NCBI GenBank assembly: GCA_902598485.1
Contig: CACKBU010000001.1
Location: forward strand, 1 to 64,000
Source: an uncultured Pelagibacteraceae bacterium
GTDB taxonomy: Bacteria; Pseudomonadota; Alphaproteobacteria; Pelagibacterales; Pelagibacteraceae
Direction of reading: 5' to 3'
DNA: 64,000 nucleotides
Numbering within the stretch: the first letter of the stretch is position 1; each line of letters begins with the position of its first letter. Of the stretch, positions 43,489 to 52,905 are shown piece by piece. Below the pieces are notes generated by a model. It did not search any database and was not told where the DNA came from. It saw only the letters and a list, made by a program, of their open reading frames with translations. Both the position numbers and the translations under genes were made by a program.

Positions 43489-44916
43489 ATGAAAAAATTA
43501 TTTATATTTTTATTAATATTTTTAAATATTGTTAATTATTCAAAGTCAGACGATTTCTTTGAAGATATAACCTACCAAATATTAGAAAATCAACCCAGGT
43601 TAAGTTATGGTGTGTCCGTTTCAGATGTAAACAACGATGGAAATTTTGAATTTATTGTAACTGGATTTGGATTTAATAATTTAGCCTTAGCTCATAAAAA
43701 GGGTATTTTGTTCAATTCAATTAACCAAAGTATATTTATAGACAAAAATCGTAAAACTATAGGAGTAGCATCGTGTGATATTGATCAGGATGGTTATGAA
43801 GAAATATATTTTTTAAATACAGACACTTATAGTGGAAACAAAAGATATTCAGACAGATTATTAGATTTTGATGGAAATAAATTTTTTGATTTATTTGAAT
43901 TAGAAATAAACCAGGAAAATTTAAATCTTACAGCAGGTAGATCAGTTGTATGTGTAGATAGGAATGGAAATGGAGCTTATGGAATATATGTTGCAAATTA
44001 TGGAGGGCCTACAAGATTTTATGAAAAAGATGGAAATAAAATAATAGACAAAGCTTCAGAGCTAGGTATTGATAAAATTACTGGAGGTAGAGCAGTTATT
44101 TCAGGTAATATTTTATCTGGAAGATCTGATATTTTTGCTGCAAATGAAAGAGGGGAGAATTTTTTATATTATAATAATAATGGAAATTTTGTTGAACTTG
44201 CGAAAGATTATGCTGTTGATGATACCTTTCAAAACGGCCGTGGAACTGCGCTAAGTGATATTTATTATAGAGGTAGATTAGATATATTAACTTCAAATTG
44301 GGAAGGGCCTCATCGAGCATTTGTTTTAAAAAATGATAAGTTTGTAGACATAGCTGACAAACCATTTAGTACCCCATCGAGAATTAGAACAGTAATCTCT
44401 GCTGATTTTGATAATGATGGTTATGACGAAGTATTCATGAATAATATTGGCCAGCCAAATAAATTATTTAAAATTTTAGATAATGGTGAGTTCAAAGAAA
44501 TAAATATTGGAAATGCTTTAGAAACTAATGGATTAGGAACAGGAGCTGCAGTAGCGGATATAGATGGTGATGGAATACTTGAGCTTTTAATATCTCATGG
44601 AGAATCTGGTTATCAACCTTTAACTTTATATAAGGCAAATTTAAAAAAAAATAATTTCTTAAGGATTAAGCCAATTAATATGCACGGTGCTCCAGCAAGA
44701 GGTGCTACTGTAACTCTTGTTTCAAATTTAAGAACTCATTCTAAAACAATAGATTCAGGCTCAGGATACTTGTGTCAAATGGAGCCAGTGGCACATTACG
44801 GAATTCGAAAAAATGAGAGAAATATTAAAATTATTGTTACTTGGACAAATGGAAAAGAAAACACTTTTGAAATTAATGAATTAAATAAAACATTGGAAAT
44901 TAAACAAAATAATTAA
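43489..44916 (+). CDS. Secreted FG-GAP/VCBS repeat protein with ASPIC/UnbV C-terminus (CRTAC1-like)
   Basis: 475 residues with a signal peptide (about 1-20). Repeated calcium-binding beta-propeller motifs of the DxDxDG type appear, for example DVNNDGNFE, DIDQDGYEE, DFDNDGYDE and DIDGDGILE. The end has the ASPIC/UnbV pattern (GAPARGATVTL, TIDSGSGYLCQMEPVAHYGI, IIVTWTNGKENTF). Such proteins are exported and used in adhesion or polymer binding. Starts a plus-strand group of exported and membrane proteins. Confidence 0.88.
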   Translation: MKKLFIFLLIFLNIVNYSKSDDFFEDITYQILENQPRLSYGVSVSDVNNDGNFEFIVTGFGFNNLALAHKKGILFNSINQSIFIDKNRKTIGVASCDIDQDGYEEIYFLNTDTYSGNKRYSDRLLDFDGNKFFDLFELEINQENLNLTAGRSVVCVDRNGNGAYGIYVANYGGPTRFYEKDGNKIIDKASELGIDKITGGRAVISGNILSGRSDIFAANERGENFLYYNNNGNFVELAKDYAVDDTFQNGRGTALSDIYYRGRLDILTSNWEGPHRAFVLKNDKFVDIADKPFSTPSRIRTVISADFDNDGYDEVFMNNIGQPNKLFKILDNGEFKEINIGNALETNGLGTGAAVADIDGDGILELLISHGESGYQPLTLYKANLKKNNFLRIKPINMHGAPARGATVTLVSNLRTHSKTIDSGSGYLCQMEPVAHYGIRKNERNIKIIVTWTNGKENTFEINELNKTLEIKQNN

Positions 44917-44923
44917 TGTTTTT

Positions 44924-45616
44924 ATGAAAAAATTTTTTTTTATAATATTTACCGTATTTTTAGTTTTTTCTTATAACTCAAGTTTAGAAGCACAAGAAAG
45001 AAATTATTATCAAGAGTTAGTAAATGAATGGAGTAAAATATTTCCAGATAGAAATAGAAATGCTGCCGGTCCAAAATTTTTTAAACATATATTAAACAAA
45101 GATATTACTTATCAAGAATTTGTTGAGTTTAATAAACTTTATTGTGCTGTATCTGGTTCTTTAATAGATCCTAATGCCAATCCTGAAAAAGTATATTTAG
45201 AAGAAGTTGGTACAAATAAAAAAGTTTGTGGTGATTATTATAGGTGCTGCATCCCATGCTCATGTGATTTAATGAAATATTCAAAAGTTGATAAAATGAA
45301 ACATAAATTTAAAGATGTAGAAAAAGAGTTTTATGTTTTAACCATTAAAAACCCGTGTGGTAAAAAAAATTTTCCTAAGCAAGTAAATAGAGATTATTTT
45401 TGTGATGGTGTAAGTATATCAAAAGATCAAGTTGTAGAACTAAATAATAGACTAGTTATTGGATTATTCCATCAAGCTAAATCTTGCGATAAATCCGAAA
45501 TTGTCAAAATAGACAATCATCAAGTGACTGGTTTATTTTGTGAATTTAGAAACAATACGCCTGATGAACAATTACAAAGTGGAATGGGAGATATTTTCAT
45601 AAAATTGGCTAGATAA
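44924..45616 (+). CDS. Secreted cysteine-rich hypothetical protein
   Basis: 230 residues with a signal peptide (about 1-23, ending SLEAQE). Cysteine-rich middle with YRCCIPCSCDLM and further single cysteines, probably disulfide-bonded in the periplasm. It follows the CRTAC1-like gene by 7 bases and precedes the lipid synthase by 13, so the three are likely co-transcribed. No family recognised. Confidence 0.7.
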   Translation: MKKFFFIIFTVFLVFSYNSSLEAQERNYYQELVNEWSKIFPDRNRNAAGPKFFKHILNKDITYQEFVEFNKLYCAVSGSLIDPNANPEKVYLEEVGTNKKVCGDYYRCCIPCSCDLMKYSKVDKMKHKFKDVEKEFYVLTIKNPCGKKNFPKQVNRDYFCDGVSISKDQVVELNNRLVIGLFHQAKSCDKSEIVKIDNHQVTGLFCEFRNNTPDEQLQSGMGDIFIKLAR

Positions 45617-45629
45617 TTTTAGAAAAAAA

Positions 45630-46367
45630 ATGAGTAAAGAAAAAAATATTAAAACTTATGAACTTATTAAACAAGATAGATTTCTTGGTATTCTTGTTCA
45701 TTTATTGACTGGATTAGGAATTGTTGCTGGTTTTTTTGCTTTAATTGCTGTTATGAATAACAACCAAAAAGCGGCCTTTCTTTGGCTTGGGTTTGCATTC
45801 TTAATAGACAGTGTTGATGGAACTTTAGCTAGAAAATTTAATGTGAAAAAAAATTTACCACATATTGATGGTAAAATGCTGGATAGTATAATTGATTTTT
45901 TTAACTATGTTATAATACCATCAGTAATGATTTATTGGTTTAGGTATGTACCTGACCAGTTTATTTTATTAATTCCTGTAATTTTAATTTTTATTTCTAT
46001 TTACTCTTATGTGAACTTGAATATTTTAACAAATGATAATTACTATAATGGCTTCCCTGCTATTTGGAATGTAATCGTACTTTACTTTTATATTTTTGGT
46101 ACTAGCCAAAATTTTAATTTGATATTTTTAATTTTATTAATATTACTAAAATTTTCTCCTTTAAAATGTATTCATCCTTTAAGGGTTAAAAAATTTAAAA
46201 ATTTATCAATTTTTTTCGCGATATTTTGGTTTATTACCTCGATTTTACTTATTTTAATAAAGGACCTAAACATAAGCTCGGTATATGAGTTTTTCTTTAT
46301 GTTTTTATGGGTTGTTTCAAATATTTATTTTATATCTGTAAGTATTTTTAAAACATTTAGAAATTAA
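45630..46367 (+). CDS. pcs: CDP-alcohol phosphatidyltransferase, phosphatidylcholine-synthase-like
   Basis: 245 residues, about eight membrane spans. The CDP-alcohol motif is seen as DSVDGTLARKF...DGKMLDSIID, followed by FFNYVIIPSVMIYWF and NYYNGFPAIWNVIVLYFY; this combination matches bacterial phosphatidylcholine synthase, which condenses choline with CDP-diacylglycerol. The final part diverges, so transfer of another head group remains possible. Inner membrane enzyme. Confidence 0.78.
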   Translation: MSKEKNIKTYELIKQDRFLGILVHLLTGLGIVAGFFALIAVMNNNQKAAFLWLGFAFLIDSVDGTLARKFNVKKNLPHIDGKMLDSIIDFFNYVIIPSVMIYWFRYVPDQFILLIPVILIFISIYSYVNLNILTNDNYYNGFPAIWNVIVLYFYIFGTSQNFNLIFLILLILLKFSPLKCIHPLRVKKFKNLSIFFAIFWFITSILLILIKDLNISSVYEFFFMFLWVVSNIYFISVSIFKTFRN

Positions 46368-46372
46368 TTTAT

Positions 46373-47446
46373 TTAATATGGGAGCCAGGAATTATAAAGT
46401 TTATTTTTTTTATCTATTGGAATTTCAATAATTTTATTTTGTCTAGATGAAGCATAGACAGCAGTAACAAATTCTAAAGAATTTCGAGCATCTCTTAGGG
46501 TTACTTCATCACTAGGTAAACCGTTAAGTTTATTTGCTATTTCCTCAAACATTCCAGCGTACCATGATTTGCTTTGTTTTACTTTAGATATTACATCTTC
46601 AATTTGACTTTGTGTAGTAGGCGTTCTTGGTAAAAAAGTCCACTCATCGTCAGCTGGGCTATAAGGTTTTTCAGGAGAAGCAGCAGACTCGGCAGTGAAT
46701 CCCTCAAAACAAAATCGAAGTCTACTAGTATCGTTTGCAGCACCCAATGTGATAGAGCTTGTCACCAGAGTTCCATTTTGCATTTCAATTGAAAGGGCAG
46801 CACAATCCTCAACCTCAATATCATTTACTCTAGTTGATAGCTTGGCAAAAACATTTGAAACAGGACCTAGGATCATACTAACTAAATCATGAATATGAAT
46901 AGAGTGACTTAAAATAGCTCCACCTTGTTCACCTTCCCAAGTTCCTCTCCAAGGTTTTGAATAGTAATCTTTACCTCTATTCCAGTGGGTTTCTAAAGAA
47001 GCAATCAACGGTTTTCTTGCTAAACCAGATTTTATTAATGCTTTTAACTTCGAAAATCCTAGACCATATCGATATTGAAATACTGGGAAAATAATCTTAC
47101 CAGTTTCTTCACTAATTTTTTCTAATTCATCTACTTCTTTAAGACTTGAAACTAATGGTTTTTCACAGATTACATGCTTTCCAGCTTCCATAGCTTTTTT
47201 ACAAGCAGAAAAATGTAAATTGGGTGGGAGACAAATATCAATGATATCAATTTCTTTAACTTTTAATACATCATCAAAATTTAAAGAAACATTTGTCTCA
47301 GTATTTGATAGTAATATTTTATCAATAGCTTCCCTAGTTAAACCACATAATGTATGAACATTAAATTTCCCAGAAACCTTTTGAAAATCTTCAAAATGTT
47401 TTGCCCCTATATTGGTTCCAATTATTGCTACTTGATATTTTTTCAT
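46373..47446 (-). CDS. Gfo/Idh/MocA family oxidoreductase
   Basis: 357 residues. N-terminal NAD(P) Rossmann fold (AIIGTNIGAKHFEDFQ), the family's CEKPLVSSLKEVDEL motif with the catalytic-site lysine, and a C-terminal sheet with GGAILSHSIHIHDLVSMILG. Acts on sugars, inositols or their derivatives; exact substrate unreadable. Last gene of a three-gene minus-strand set, coupled to the other Gfo/Idh gene by ATGA overlap. Confidence 0.9.
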   Translation of the reverse strand: MKKYQVAIIGTNIGAKHFEDFQKVSGKFNVHTLCGLTREAIDKILLSNTETNVSLNFDDVLKVKEIDIIDICLPPNLHFSACKKAMEAGKHVICEKPLVSSLKEVDELEKISEETGKIIFPVFQYRYGLGFSKLKALIKSGLARKPLIASLETHWNRGKDYYSKPWRGTWEGEQGGAILSHSIHIHDLVSMILGPVSNVFAKLSTRVNDIEVEDCAALSIEMQNGTLVTSSITLGAANDTSRLRFCFEGFTAESAASPEKPYSPADDEWTFLPRTPTTQSQIEDVISKVKQSKSWYAGMFEEIANKLNGLPSDEVTLRDARNSLEFVTAVYASSRQNKIIEIPIDKKNKLYNSWLPY

Positions 47447-48453
47447 TTTTTTTCAGATTGCTCTTGGGCTTTAATAGCAAGTTCCATTGAAAGATAAGTA
47501 AGATCTTGAGGACATGCAGTTTCTGTTCTGTTCAAAACATCATTAATTAAATTACTAAAGTAGGGCAGCTTAACATTAGAACAGTCAATGTGTTTCACTT
47601 CATCATTATTTGCTAAAAATAAATGATTACCTTTTTCCGATTTTGCTAAATCTGTATATTTTCTTATTTCAATAAAACCTTTGTCTCCAAGTATTAATAA
47701 TCTTCCATCTCCCCAAGTTGGAAGGGCATCTGGAGTAAACCAATCTAGGCGAATATAACCATGCCCACCATTACCAGTAAGGTTCACTTCACCAAAGTCT
47801 TGAAAACCAGGCATATCTTTCTTAGTTGTATTTTCTACTAATGCATGGTTGATTTTTACTTGATTTGAATTTGTAAAAACTAAAAATTGATGAATTTGGT
47901 GGGAACCAATATCGGTAATAATTCCTCCATAACTTTGACGATTATAAAACCAATCTGGTCTCTCATAGTTTCCTTGCCTATGCGGACCTGTACCAATAGT
48001 TTGTTTTACTTTTCCTATTTTGCCTTCATTTACTAATTCTTCAGCTTTAGCAACTGCAGCAACGTGAAATCTTTCAGAAAAATTCACAGACCAGATTTTT
48101 CCAGTTTCTTTAACTGTGTTTTTCAAATTATTTAATTGATCTAGGGTAGTACAGCCTGGTTTATCTACCATAACATCTTTACCAGCTTTTAAAGCATCTA
48201 TTGAATGACTAGCTCTATCTACCGGGATCGAAGATATTAAAATCATATCAATAGATGAGTCATTTAATATTTCCTCTTTATTTTCTTTTCTTTTAATAGT
48301 TGGATACTTTTTATGAAATTCTTGAAGAGTAAAAGGATCTCCATCTGTCCAAAAGTAATTACAGCTACAACCTTCTTTGATCATTTCATCTAACATATCG
48401 AAAATATGACCATGATCTATTCCGATTACTCCAAGGTTAAGTGCTTTTTTCAT
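47443..48453 (-). CDS. Gfo/Idh/MocA family oxidoreductase, second copy
   Basis: 336 residues. GVIGIDHGHIFDM at the nucleotide site, MVDKPGCTTLDQL for the lysine motif and GGIITDIGSHQIHQFLVF in the C-terminal domain. Clearly diverged from the neighbour, so the two probably perform different steps on one substrate, such as oxidation at one carbon and reduction at another. Follows the PhyH gene by 3 bases. Confidence 0.9.
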   Translation of the reverse strand: MKKALNLGVIGIDHGHIFDMLDEMIKEGCSCNYFWTDGDPFTLQEFHKKYPTIKRKENKEEILNDSSIDMILISSIPVDRASHSIDALKAGKDVMVDKPGCTTLDQLNNLKNTVKETGKIWSVNFSERFHVAAVAKAEELVNEGKIGKVKQTIGTGPHRQGNYERPDWFYNRQSYGGIITDIGSHQIHQFLVFTNSNQVKINHALVENTTKKDMPGFQDFGEVNLTGNGGHGYIRLDWFTPDALPTWGDGRLLILGDKGFIEIRKYTDLAKSEKGNHLFLANNDEVKHIDCSNVKLPYFSNLINDVLNRTETACPQDLTYLSMELAIKAQEQSEKK

Positions 48454-48456
48454 AAA

Positions 48457-49281
48457 CTAATAAGAACCTTTTTGTTTTGCACCTTTATAAAAAATTTTTT
48501 GCAAGTAATCATTTTCTTTTTTTCGAAGTAAAATACTTTCTTTACTCATAAAAGCTTTAGTTCTATTTATAATTTCATGATAATGATATTTATCTTCTCC
48601 TCTTGCAATTTGAACACTATTTTTGCCTAAGATCTGTTTTACATTTGTCCCTATATAGCTTTGGATAACAAATCCTATTCTTCTATCATTACTTCTATTT
48701 ATTCCTGATCCATGTACTACTCTTGGATGATGCAAAGACATTTGACCAGCTTTTAGTTCTATAGATTTAACTTCGTTCTCAGGTACATTTTCTACTGTTT
48801 GTCCTCTAGTAAGTAAGTTGCCTTCATTAAATTTCTCATTGTGATCTTTAATATTTAAATGTGATTTAGGCCACATTTTCATACATCCATTATTTTCGTT
48901 CGAATCTGTTAATGCTACCCATGCTGTGACCCAATTGTGTGGTTCTAATCCAATGTATTTTGCATCTTGGTGATAACTTACAAAACCTTGTTCGTTAGGG
49001 TTTTTAATAAATAAAGTAGTGCTGCAAACTAAGATATTTTTTCCAATAATACTTTCTACTGCATCTAAAATTTTTGAATTATGAACGATCGAATCAAGTT
49101 TTGGTGAAATTAAATGAACATTATATCTTCCCGACTTATCTATTTCATTTGGCATTTTTTTTTCAATTAATTCAATTTCCTTTCTTGCCTTTAAGGCTTC
49201 ACTACTAGACAAAACTTCAATAGGGGATATGTATCCTTGATCTTGATACTGTTTAAGTTGATTTGATGATAGATAAGTCAT
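48457..49281 (-). CDS. Phytanoyl-CoA dioxygenase (PhyH) family protein
   Basis: 274 residues. Fe(II)/2-oxoglutarate enzyme with the facial triad visible: H-x-D in VSYHQDAKYIG and His in HHPRVVHGSG, plus the 2-oxoglutarate-binding Arg in DRRIGFVIQSY. Starts DQGYISPIEVLSSSEA in the family manner. First gene of a unit with two Gfo/Idh oxidoreductases, suggesting oxidative breakdown of a ring or methylated compound. Confidence 0.9.
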   Translation of the reverse strand: MTYLSSNQLKQYQDQGYISPIEVLSSSEALKARKEIELIEKKMPNEIDKSGRYNVHLISPKLDSIVHNSKILDAVESIIGKNILVCSTTLFIKNPNEQGFVSYHQDAKYIGLEPHNWVTAWVALTDSNENNGCMKMWPKSHLNIKDHNEKFNEGNLLTRGQTVENVPENEVKSIELKAGQMSLHHPRVVHGSGINRSNDRRIGFVIQSYIGTNVKQILGKNSVQIARGEDKYHYHEIINRTKAFMSKESILLRKKENDYLQKIFYKGAKQKGSY

Positions 49282-49328
49282 ATTATTTTGAAAAGATTAT
49301 ATGAGCTCAACTATTTCTTCAATAATTT

Positions 49329-49775
49329 ATGGCTGAAGTATTTAAATTAGGAATTGCTGCCAACAACAATCAACCAATCAACGAAGTAAATTCAATTGAG
49401 GTTTTAGCAAATAAAGGAATAGTAGGCGATCGACACTTTCATGAATTTAATGATCCTTACAATCAATTATCTTTAATAGAGGCTGAGAATATTGATGAAT
49501 ATAATATTAAATTTGGGCTCGATATACCTTACATCAATTTTAGAAGGAATATTGTTACAAAAGGCATTCAATTAAATGATTTAGTTGGAAAAAAATTAAA
49601 GGTAGGAAATGTTGAATTAGAGGGAATAGAATTATGCCGTCCGTGTCGACATTTGACTGAAATGCTCGATCAAAAAAATATCCTTAAAGAATTTATGAGA
49701 AAAGGTGGTCTTAGATGCCAAATTCTTTCATCTTCCAAAATTAATGTAGGTGATAAAATAGAAATAATTAATTAA
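49329..49775 (+). CDS. MOSC domain protein
   Basis: 148 residues. MOSC core with GIVGDRHFHEFNDPYNQLSLIE, the NFRRNIVTKGI segment and the conserved Cys in LEGIELCRPCRHLTEML. MOSC domains carry sulfur or bind Mo-cofactor-linked substrates. Stand-alone, divergent from the PhyH gene with 47 bases between starts. May serve molybdenum enzymes encoded elsewhere; not next to the formate dehydrogenase. Confidence 0.9.
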   Translation: MAEVFKLGIAANNNQPINEVNSIEVLANKGIVGDRHFHEFNDPYNQLSLIEAENIDEYNIKFGLDIPYINFRRNIVTKGIQLNDLVGKKLKVGNVELEGIELCRPCRHLTEMLDQKNILKEFMRKGGLRCQILSSSKINVGDKIEIIN

Positions 49776-51076
49776 GTTTTTACAGTTTCATTAACTGGGT
49801 TTTCATCAAGAGTTGCAGGTGCATCTGGATCTAGTTCTAATCCAGCTGGTGTAATTGTTGCTGGAACTGGTGTAAATGTTGAGTCCGGGTTCTCAACAGT
49901 TTCTCTAACTTTCATTCTATACAACCCAAATATTCCGATTATCGCGTGTGCAATAATTAAAAAAACAAATAAACCATTCAATCCGAACCATTCCATAAAA
50001 ATAGCACATAAAATTGGACCGCTAATTGCTCCAACGCCAAATATTAATTGTAATCCACCACCCGCAGCAACAAACTTAGATTTTGGAACAAAGTCATTTG
50101 TATGCGCAAGGTTAAGAGAGAATAGTGGTAAACACAAACTAGTGTAAAGCCCAACTGCAATAAAAAATATTATTTTCCTGAAAGCAAATTCATCCATATA
50201 ATAAATATTTTGAATAGGATCATTTGAAGTTAAAATTGAAATAAAAGCTAGAAACGAACTTCCAAAAGTAGTGATGACTATTACTTTCCTTCTATCAAAA
50301 ATATCTGAAAAATAACCAATTGGACCTTGGCCTACAACTCCAGCAATTGTTGCTGTAAATAAAAGTATAGATGTCTCAAATAAAGTAAATTTTGCGATTG
50401 TTGCATAAACAGAAATTAAAGAAAAGAAAGCTGCATGAATTATTCCTGTAAAGAAAGAACTTAAAGAACCAAGAGGTGAGATTTTATAAAGTTCTAAGAT
50501 ACTTATTGTTTCTATTTTTTTAAATTTAGGAGCAGGTCTTTTTGTTAATAAAATTGGAACTAGAGCAACAGAAAGCAAAACAGAAACCAAAATAAATGGT
50601 TCATAAGCTTCAGGTTCACTTATGTTAAGTAGAAGCATACCAAGGGCTAAACCAAAATAAATTACCATCATGTATGCAGACAATAGTTGTCCTCTATTTT
50701 TATTAGTTGCTCTATCATTTAGCCAACTTTCAGTAACAACGTAACAACTAACTAAACTTATACCTGTTATAAACCTACTAATTGTCCACATGAAGGGATT
50801 TATATAAACTACAGCGATTAATGCACTTAAAGACGCAAGAGAAGCAAATGCAGCAAATACTCTTATATGACCAACTTTTGAAACAAAATTAGGAGTAGTT
50901 CTTGATCCCACAAAATAACCAACATAATATCCAGACATGAAGATACCAGTTGTAAAAACACTAAAGTCCTCAAGCACAGAACGAATACCCATTATCTGCA
51001 TTTGTAATCCATGAGCTATCATCATGGTTCCAATACCTATAAAAAGAGCCCAGGATTTTTTTACTTCTTTTTGCAT
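49772..51076 (-). CDS. Major facilitator superfamily transporter (YcaD-like)
   Basis: 434 residues, twelve predicted spans. The loop between helices 2 and 3 is GSRTTPNFVSKVGHIRVF and helix 4-5 has WLNDRATNKNRGQLLSAYM, as in YcaD-like MFS proteins. The last 40 residues form a proline and acid-rich cytoplasmic tail (TPVPATITPAG) rather than membrane. Overlaps the convergent MOSC gene by four bases. Substrate unknown. Confidence 0.88.
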   Translation of the reverse strand: MQKEVKKSWALFIGIGTMMIAHGLQMQIMGIRSVLEDFSVFTTGIFMSGYYVGYFVGSRTTPNFVSKVGHIRVFAAFASLASLSALIAVVYINPFMWTISRFITGISLVSCYVVTESWLNDRATNKNRGQLLSAYMMVIYFGLALGMLLLNISEPEAYEPFILVSVLLSVALVPILLTKRPAPKFKKIETISILELYKISPLGSLSSFFTGIIHAAFFSLISVYATIAKFTLFETSILLFTATIAGVVGQGPIGYFSDIFDRRKVIVITTFGSSFLAFISILTSNDPIQNIYYMDEFAFRKIIFFIAVGLYTSLCLPLFSLNLAHTNDFVPKSKFVAAGGGLQLIFGVGAISGPILCAIFMEWFGLNGLFVFLIIAHAIIGIFGLYRMKVRETVENPDSTFTPVPATITPAGLELDPDAPATLDENPVNETVKT

Positions 51077-51106
51077 TTATAATTTCTAAGTTTAAATAAT
51101 TGCTGG

Positions 51107-51982
51107 CTAAGTAGTTTTGGTTTGTGTTTTTTTTATGGCTAAGAATGAGTGGATTGCGATAGTTAGTATAATCACTATTCCTCCTTGGATTGTCTCTATT
51201 GAAGGCTGTTCTTTAACAACCATCCAAACCCAAATAGGACCTAAAACAGTTTCCATTAAGAAGAATAAATTTACTTCCGCTCCAGTTATATATCTTGGTG
51301 CTAGCGTTACGAGCACAAAGGGAATTGCTACGCATAAAATACACATAGCTGGAATTATATAAATATCATTATTTTTTAATTCAAAACTATCAATAAAAAA
51401 TAAAGCAACTAAAGCCACCACTAACTTACCAACTACAGCTGATGGCACTAAGTTCAAACTTTTTCCAGCTCTTATTATTGTTGCTCCAGCTGCTAGACCG
51501 GCAGATGTAACAAATCCTAGAATATCACCATATATATTTCCTAATTTTACAGAGTCGTAAAAAATATAAAGCACACTTAAAAAAGTGATTATAATTGCAA
51601 TTAATGTATTTCTGTCTGGTTTTTCTTTTAAAAATATTGCTCCAAAGATTGCTGATAACATTGGAGCAAGAGCTACCATCACTAAAGTATTAGCTACATT
51701 TGTATTCTGAATAGATAAAACAAATGTAATATTTGTAATTGAAAAAGTTACAATATAAGCCACTCCATAAATTGAATTTCCATGAAGTAATTTAAAAAAA
51801 TTAGATCTATAAACAATTAACATTCCAATTAATACAGTGATAAAAGGAATCATTCCTCTGTAAAAAACTAAGCCCCAAGTATCTACGTTTGATAATCTAA
51901 TAAACAAACTATCTGGAGTGAGAAACATCACTGCCACAAAAGCCATTAAAGAACCTTTTTGCTGATCGCTTAAATTATTCAT
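51107..51982 (-). CDS. EamA-family (DMT superfamily) permease
   Basis: 291 residues, ten predicted spans. Second repeat has LFFLMETVLGPIWVWMVVKEQPS, similar to the permease after pxpC. Its start overlaps the gshB stop by four bases, so it may be expressed with the glutathione genes; an export role for a thiol or amino acid is conceivable but not shown. Confidence 0.87.
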   Translation of the reverse strand: MNNLSDQQKGSLMAFVAVMFLTPDSLFIRLSNVDTWGLVFYRGMIPFITVLIGMLIVYRSNFFKLLHGNSIYGVAYIVTFSITNITFVLSIQNTNVANTLVMVALAPMLSAIFGAIFLKEKPDRNTLIAIIITFLSVLYIFYDSVKLGNIYGDILGFVTSAGLAAGATIIRAGKSLNLVPSAVVGKLVVALVALFFIDSFELKNNDIYIIPAMCILCVAIPFVLVTLAPRYITGAEVNLFFLMETVLGPIWVWMVVKEQPSIETIQGGIVIILTIAIHSFLAIKKTQTKTT

Positions 51983-52905
51983 GCTTTAAGCTCTTTCCAA
52001 AAAGTTTTAGCTAAATTTTTTCTTGAAAGATCATAAAGTGTTTTAAGCCCAGTTGGAGAGGTAACATTGATATCTCCATTGAGTTTTTGATCTATAAAAT
52101 CAATTCCTGCAAAAAAAATGTTTTCTTTTTTTAAATCTTTTGCAATTAGTTTTGAAATTTTAATTTCTTTATTTGTTAATTTAATATTAGTTGGCTTTGC
52201 TCCTTTACTCATATTACTTAAAATTGAACCTTTTTTTGGAACTCTTGAAATTGCACCACATACTTTTCCATTTATTATAAAAACCCTTTTGTCTCCCTTA
52301 CTTATTTTAGGAAGAAATTTTTGGCACATGATATGATCGTGTTTTTTTATAAATTTATTTACTAATTTTGAATTAAATTTAGTTAGTAAATGAATATCAT
52401 TTCCACTGAAACTATGGATGGGTTTTAAAATAACTTTTTTATTTTTTTTGAAAAATTTTTTTATTTCATCCATATTTTGAGTAAAAATAGTAGATGGCAT
52501 ATATTTTTGATATTTAGATGAATACAATTTTTCAGAAATATTTCTTACAGAGGTAGGGTTGTTAATTATTTTAACTTTAGTCTTAATTGTATCTAAAATG
52601 TATGTCGTTGAGATATACTCAAGATTAAATGGTGGATCTTGGCGAATAAGAATAAATTTACATTTACTTAAGTCTAGATTTTGTTTTTTTATGATTTTAT
52701 AGAATTTTTTATTACTGTAATTAAATTTAATAAAAAAACCTTTAGCTATAACTTTCGAATTAACAACTGATAAGTCTTTTGGATCGTAATAGAAAATTTT
52801 ATATTTTTTGTTCTGAATTTCGTTTGCTAAAAAAACACTTGTATCCGTTAAAGGATTTAGTTTAGAAGGATGGTTTCCTTGAACAGCAACAATTTTATTT
52901 ATCAT
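51979..52905 (-). CDS. gshB: Glutathione synthetase
   Basis: 308 residues. ATP-grasp ligase joining gamma-glutamylcysteine and glycine. Visible: RQDPPFNLEYISTTYILD, NNPTSVRNISEKLYSSKY, KPIHSFSGNDIHLL for ATP binding, GDKRVFIINGKVCGAISR and the C-terminal NVTSPTGLKTLYDLS. Overlaps gshA by 11 bases. Product feeds GloA at the start of the window. Glycine is a substrate, tying it to the glycine economy seen here. Confidence 0.93.
   Translation of the reverse strand: MINKIVAVQGNHPSKLNPLTDTSVFLANEIQNKKYKIFYYDPKDLSVVNSKVIAKGFFIKFNYSNKKFYKIIKKQNLDLSKCKFILIRQDPPFNLEYISTTYILDTIKTKVKIINNPTSVRNISEKLYSSKYQKYMPSTIFTQNMDEIKKFFKKNKKVILKPIHSFSGNDIHLLTKFNSKLVNKFIKKHDHIMCQKFLPKISKGDKRVFIINGKVCGAISRVPKKGSILSNMSKGAKPTNIKLTNKEIKISKLIAKDLKKENIFFAGIDFIDQKLNGDINVTSPTGLKTLYDLSRKNLAKTFWKELKA

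Noticed and set aside
9534-51982. The three EamA permeases as recent duplicates
   Set aside because: They share only general fold features and short motifs; sequence divergence is high along the whole length.
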